A stretch of DNA of 7,505 bases, taken from positions 1 to 7,505 of the forward strand of contig JBEBAU010000017.1 in the NCBI GenBank assembly GCA_041158765.1, written 5' to 3'. Origin of the DNA: JAQBRD01 sp041158765. GTDB taxonomy: Bacteria > Patescibacteriota > Minisyncoccia > Phycocordibacterales > PALSA-1337. Position 1 is the stretch's first letter, and each line of letters opens with the position of its first letter. This document shows positions 5,804 to 7,505 of this stretch, in pieces. The position numbers and the translations under genes were made by a program. A model generated the notes under the pieces. The model was not told the DNA's origin. It worked only from the letters and a program-made list of their open reading frames with translations, and did not search any database.

Positions 5804-6154
5804 TTAGAAGACCAAGCCTCCCTCTCGGGCGCCGTCAGCAATAGCCTGAATCTTACCGGTATAGAGGTAACCACCTCGATCGAATACGACTTTATCGATT
5901 TTGAGTGACTTTGCCTTCTTGGCAATCTCAACACCAACCTCTTTTGCTTTTTCGGCTGGAGTTTTTGATTTTGCATCTCGAGAAGTGAACGCAGCAAGAG
6001 TCTTGCCGAGAACATCATCAATGATCTGCGCTGAAATATATTTGTGTGACTTGAACACAGAGAGACGTGGTCGCTCTGCAGTTCCTGAGATTGTAGAACG
6101 AATTCGCTTGTGGCGTCGTGCAATCTTCTGCTGTTTTATTTGGCTCGTTTTCAT
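5804..6154 (-). CDS. rplR: 50S ribosomal protein L18
   Basis: Large-subunit protein that binds 5S rRNA in the central protuberance. The 116-residue length is normal for the family. It has the basic N-terminus RRHKRIRSTISGTAERPRLS (13-32), with the conserved G-T-x-x-R-P-R-L-x-V-F motif and SHKYISAQIIDD (36-47), and the C-terminal block VVFDRGGYLYTGKIQAIADG (89-108) ending AREGGLVF. It lies between rplF (30 bp before) and rpsE (11 bp after), the standard spc order. No Shine-Dalgarno is seen in front of the ATG. Confidence 0.98.
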   Translation of the reverse strand: MKTSQIKQQKIARRHKRIRSTISGTAERPRLSVFKSHKYISAQIIDDVLGKTLAAFTSRDAKSKTPAEKAKEVGVEIAKKAKSLKIDKVVFDRGGYLYTGKIQAIADGAREGGLVF

Positions 6155-6184
6155 AATAGTTGATGTAATTGAATGAGTGAAGGA

Positions 6185-6724
6185 CTATACAGACTTCTTA
6201 CCCTGCTTTCGGCGGATAACTTCTGAGTCGTATCGAATTCCCTTGCCCTTGTATGGTTCAGGCTTCTTCATACTGCGAACTTCCGCAACAAATTGCCCTA
6301 CCTTCTCCACATCGCTACCAGAAACAGTGATAATGTTCTTTTCTGAGGTAACTTTGAGGCCAGCTGGGATAACCATCTTCACTGGGTGTGAAAAACCGAG
6401 CGCCATATTGAGCTCATTTCCTTTCACATCTGCTTTGAAACCGATACCTTCGACGATGAGCTTCTTTTCAAAAGCTTTGTGTACACCAGCAATCATATTG
6501 CGAACGTGTGCCGCATATGTTCCCCAAAGTGCGAGCACATCGAGGCTCTGTCGTGTTGGAGCGAGTGTGAGGATGTTACCATCAATCTTCACTTCGATCT
6601 CACGGCGCAAATCGCGCTTGAGTTCTCCGAGAGGACCTTTCACCGTAAGAGTTCCGACATTCGCATTGTAAGAAATCTCGGTCTTTGCTGGTATTTCAAT
6701 TGGTTTTTTTGCTATTCGTGACAT
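6185..6724 (-). CDS. rplF: 50S ribosomal protein L6
   Basis: Large-subunit protein bound to 23S rRNA near the sarcin-ricin loop and factor-binding site. The 179 residues match the usual length. The N-terminus MSRIAKKPIEIP is typical; two L6 domains follow (about 10-80 and 85-165). The diagnostic C-terminal signature PEPYKGKGIRYDSEVIRRKQ (155-174) is complete, followed by GKKSV. It lies 26 bp after rpsH and 30 bp before rplR. No Shine-Dalgarno is visible in the AT-rich spacer. Confidence 0.98.
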   Translation of the reverse strand: MSRIAKKPIEIPAKTEISYNANVGTLTVKGPLGELKRDLRREIEVKIDGNILTLAPTRQSLDVLALWGTYAAHVRNMIAGVHKAFEKKLIVEGIGFKADVKGNELNMALGFSHPVKMVIPAGLKVTSEKNIITVSGSDVEKVGQFVAEVRSMKKPEPYKGKGIRYDSEVIRRKQGKKSV

Positions 6725-6750
6725 AAATGTATTGTTATTAGACTCAATGA

Positions 6751-7164
6751 TTACCAGATTTTGAAGAGAACTTCTCCGCCGACCTTTTGCTTCTTGGCAT
6801 CAATATCAATGAAGATGCCTTTTGGAGTTGAGAAGACTGTGTTTCCAAAACCACTCTTGAATACGCGAATATCAGAAGCTTTCTGATAAATACGTCGTGA
6901 TGGCTTAGAGATACGATCAACACCCTGTACTCGAGGCTCTGCAGTACGATCTTCTGCGGTGCCGCCAATGTATGCGATACCAAGTTCGAGTGTAGCACCG
7001 ACCTTCTTGCCCTTCTTCTCAACTGAAGAGAGGTAGCCTGCCTTCATGAGTACGTGTGCGATAGATTCTTTGTATGTTGAATACGGCATAGAAACGTTCG
7101 CCTTGCGAGCGTCGCTTGCATTCTTAATACGGGTTATGAAGTCTGAAATTGGGTCTGTTACCAT
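6751..7164 (-). CDS. rpsH: 30S ribosomal protein S8
   Basis: Small-subunit assembly protein that binds the 16S rRNA central domain; in E. coli it also represses the spc operon by binding its mRNA, which is not shown here. The 137-residue protein starts MVTDPISDFITRIKNA and ends GGEVLFKIW, matching the family's GGEVLxxxW end. The conserved STPKGI (112-117; family STxxGI) is present. It is slightly longer than the usual 130 because of the linker around residues 45-75. The start codon lies inside rpsN: ATGGTAA contains the rpsH ATG and the rpsN TAA, a 7-bp overlap that suggests translational coupling. Confidence 0.98.
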   Translation of the reverse strand: MVTDPISDFITRIKNASDARKANVSMPYSTYKESIAHVLMKAGYLSSVEKKGKKVGATLELGIAYIGGTAEDRTAEPRVQGVDRISKPSRRIYQKASDIRVFKSGFGNTVFSTPKGIFIDIDAKKQKVGGEVLFKIW

Positions 7165-7343
7165 GATGATTTCTTTATTCCTGGAATAGTACCTTCATTT
7201 GCGAATTCGCGGAAACAAATTCGGCAAAGGTCGAAGTCTCGCATGTAGCCGTTCTTTCGGCTGCATCGGAAACAACGTCGAACAACTCTCGAAGCGAACT
7301 TCGGAGGTTTTGCTGCACGTGCTGTAACTGATCGTTTAGCCAT
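7158..7343 (-). CDS. rpsN: 30S ribosomal protein S14, zinc-binding (type Z)
   Basis: Small-subunit head protein. The 61-residue length and two CxxC pairs (C24/C27 and C40/C43) identify the short zinc-ribbon form. It begins MAKRSVTARAAK and ends GTIPGIKKSSW, with CFRCSRKNGYMRDFDLCRIC between. The start at 7343 is chosen because it gives the family's normal N-terminus; the frame stays open upstream to an ATG at 7496, but those 51 residues have no S14 character. It overlaps rpsH by 7 bp. A -10-like TTTAAT lies just upstream. A zinc-free paralogue is not present in this window. Confidence 0.97.
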   Translation of the reverse strand: MAKRSVTARAAKPPKFASRVVRRCFRCSRKNGYMRDFDLCRICFREFANEGTIPGIKKSSW

Positions 7344-7350
7344 GTTTTGT

Positions 7351-7356
7351 ATTAAA
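7351..7356 (-). promoter_or_regulatory. Possible -10 box upstream of rpsN
   Basis: TTTAAT (5/6 match to TATAAT) ends seven bases before the rpsN ATG, nearly the same spacing as the adk -10 box, which would give a leaderless message. There is no good -35 at 17 bp; the best candidate, TTGAAA, is 22 bp away. In an AT-rich spacer this may be chance. Confidence 0.25.
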
Positions 7357-7385
7357 TAATTGTGCCCGAAGGCTGATTTTTCAAC

Positions 7386-7443
7386 AAAAAATAGAATTGG
7401 TGAGCTCTTCGATCTGGTGGACTTATGCTTCCGCTCGCCCACC
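7386..7443 (-). promoter_or_regulatory. Possible attenuator/terminator-like hairpins before rpsN
   Basis: On the minus strand GGTGGGC (7437-7443) can pair with GCTCACC (7399-7405), six Watson-Crick pairs plus one G-U, and a T6 run (7386-7391) follows after seven bases. The same GGTGG can instead pair with CCACC (7416-7420), so two folds exclude each other. The loop is long and the T-run distant, so this is a weak terminator at best. Nothing else convincing was found between 7344 and 7483. Confidence 0.22.
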
Positions 7444-7483
7444 GGCGAATTTGCTTCCAATTGCTGTGTTTCTGCTGTTTTTC

Positions 7484-7504
7484 TTAACCCAGCCATAGTA
7501 GCAG
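7484..7504 (-). CDS. Possible C-terminal end of ribosomal protein L5 (partial)
   Basis: In the standard operon rplE lies just upstream of rpsN. At the window's right edge one minus-strand frame reads LLLWLG and then TAA, compatible with the LL-x-x-LG pattern near the end of L5, though the usual MPF/FPF tail would be missing. Only six residues are visible, so identification rests on position. The gap of 140 bp to rpsN would be unusually large for this operon. Confidence 0.25.
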   Translation of the reverse strand: MLLWLG

Positions 7505-7505
7505 A

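Noticed and set aside
7399..7443. A tRNA-like element: GGTGGGC paired with GCTCACC followed by A, giving a CCA-like end.
   Set aside because: Only about 45 bases long, without D, anticodon and T arms.
7344..7496. 51-residue N-terminal extension of S14 in the same frame.
   Set aside because: S14 type Z is about 61 residues and starts MAKRS here; the added part has no family character and contains the hairpin/-10 region.

Overview
This window looks like part of a Candidate Phyla Radiation (Patescibacteria, probably Parcubacteria-type) chromosome. Three things point there. The spc ribosomal-protein operon runs rpsN-rpsH-rplF-rplR-rpsE-rplO-secY with only 10 bp between rpsE and rplO, so rpmD (L30) is missing, a known hallmark of CPR bacteria. 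Proteins are compact, and clear Shine-Dalgarno sequences are almost absent. The ORF layout fits the standard bacterial code, with TGA as a stop rather than a sense codon. The assignment is by recognition; no database search was possible.

Layout, right to left on the minus strand: an unassigned 160-base leader (7344-7505) that may hold the last codons of rplE; then rpsN, rpsH, rplF, rplR, rpsE, rplO and secY, closely packed (a 7-bp overlap for rpsN/rpsH, gaps of 10-30 bp elsewhere). The operon ends just past secY in a 20-bp perfect inverted repeat (3236-3300), with T-runs on both strands that can stop convergent transcription. In the classical operon adk and map follow secY directly. Here they sit on the same strand, but a plus-strand gene for a two-helix membrane protein of unknown function (2548-3144) lies between, with its own promoter, structured leader, possible 12-codon upstream ORF and terminator. 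adk has its own promoter, whose -10 box is so close to the ATG that the message should be leaderless. map follows 54 bp later.

At the left edge a second plus-strand gene (10-885) encodes an unrecognised acidic protein whose central block resembles a nuclease-like (PD-(D/E)XK) core. It converges on map, the two genes overlapping tail to tail by 11 bp.

Functionally, the minus-strand genes make ribosomal proteins of both subunits, the Sec translocon channel, the AMP-phosphorylating kinase and the enzyme that removes initiator methionine: a protein synthesis, export and maturation block. The two plus-strand genes are the accessory, undescribed part. The most interesting non-coding region is the divergent promoter/leader interval 2351-2547.
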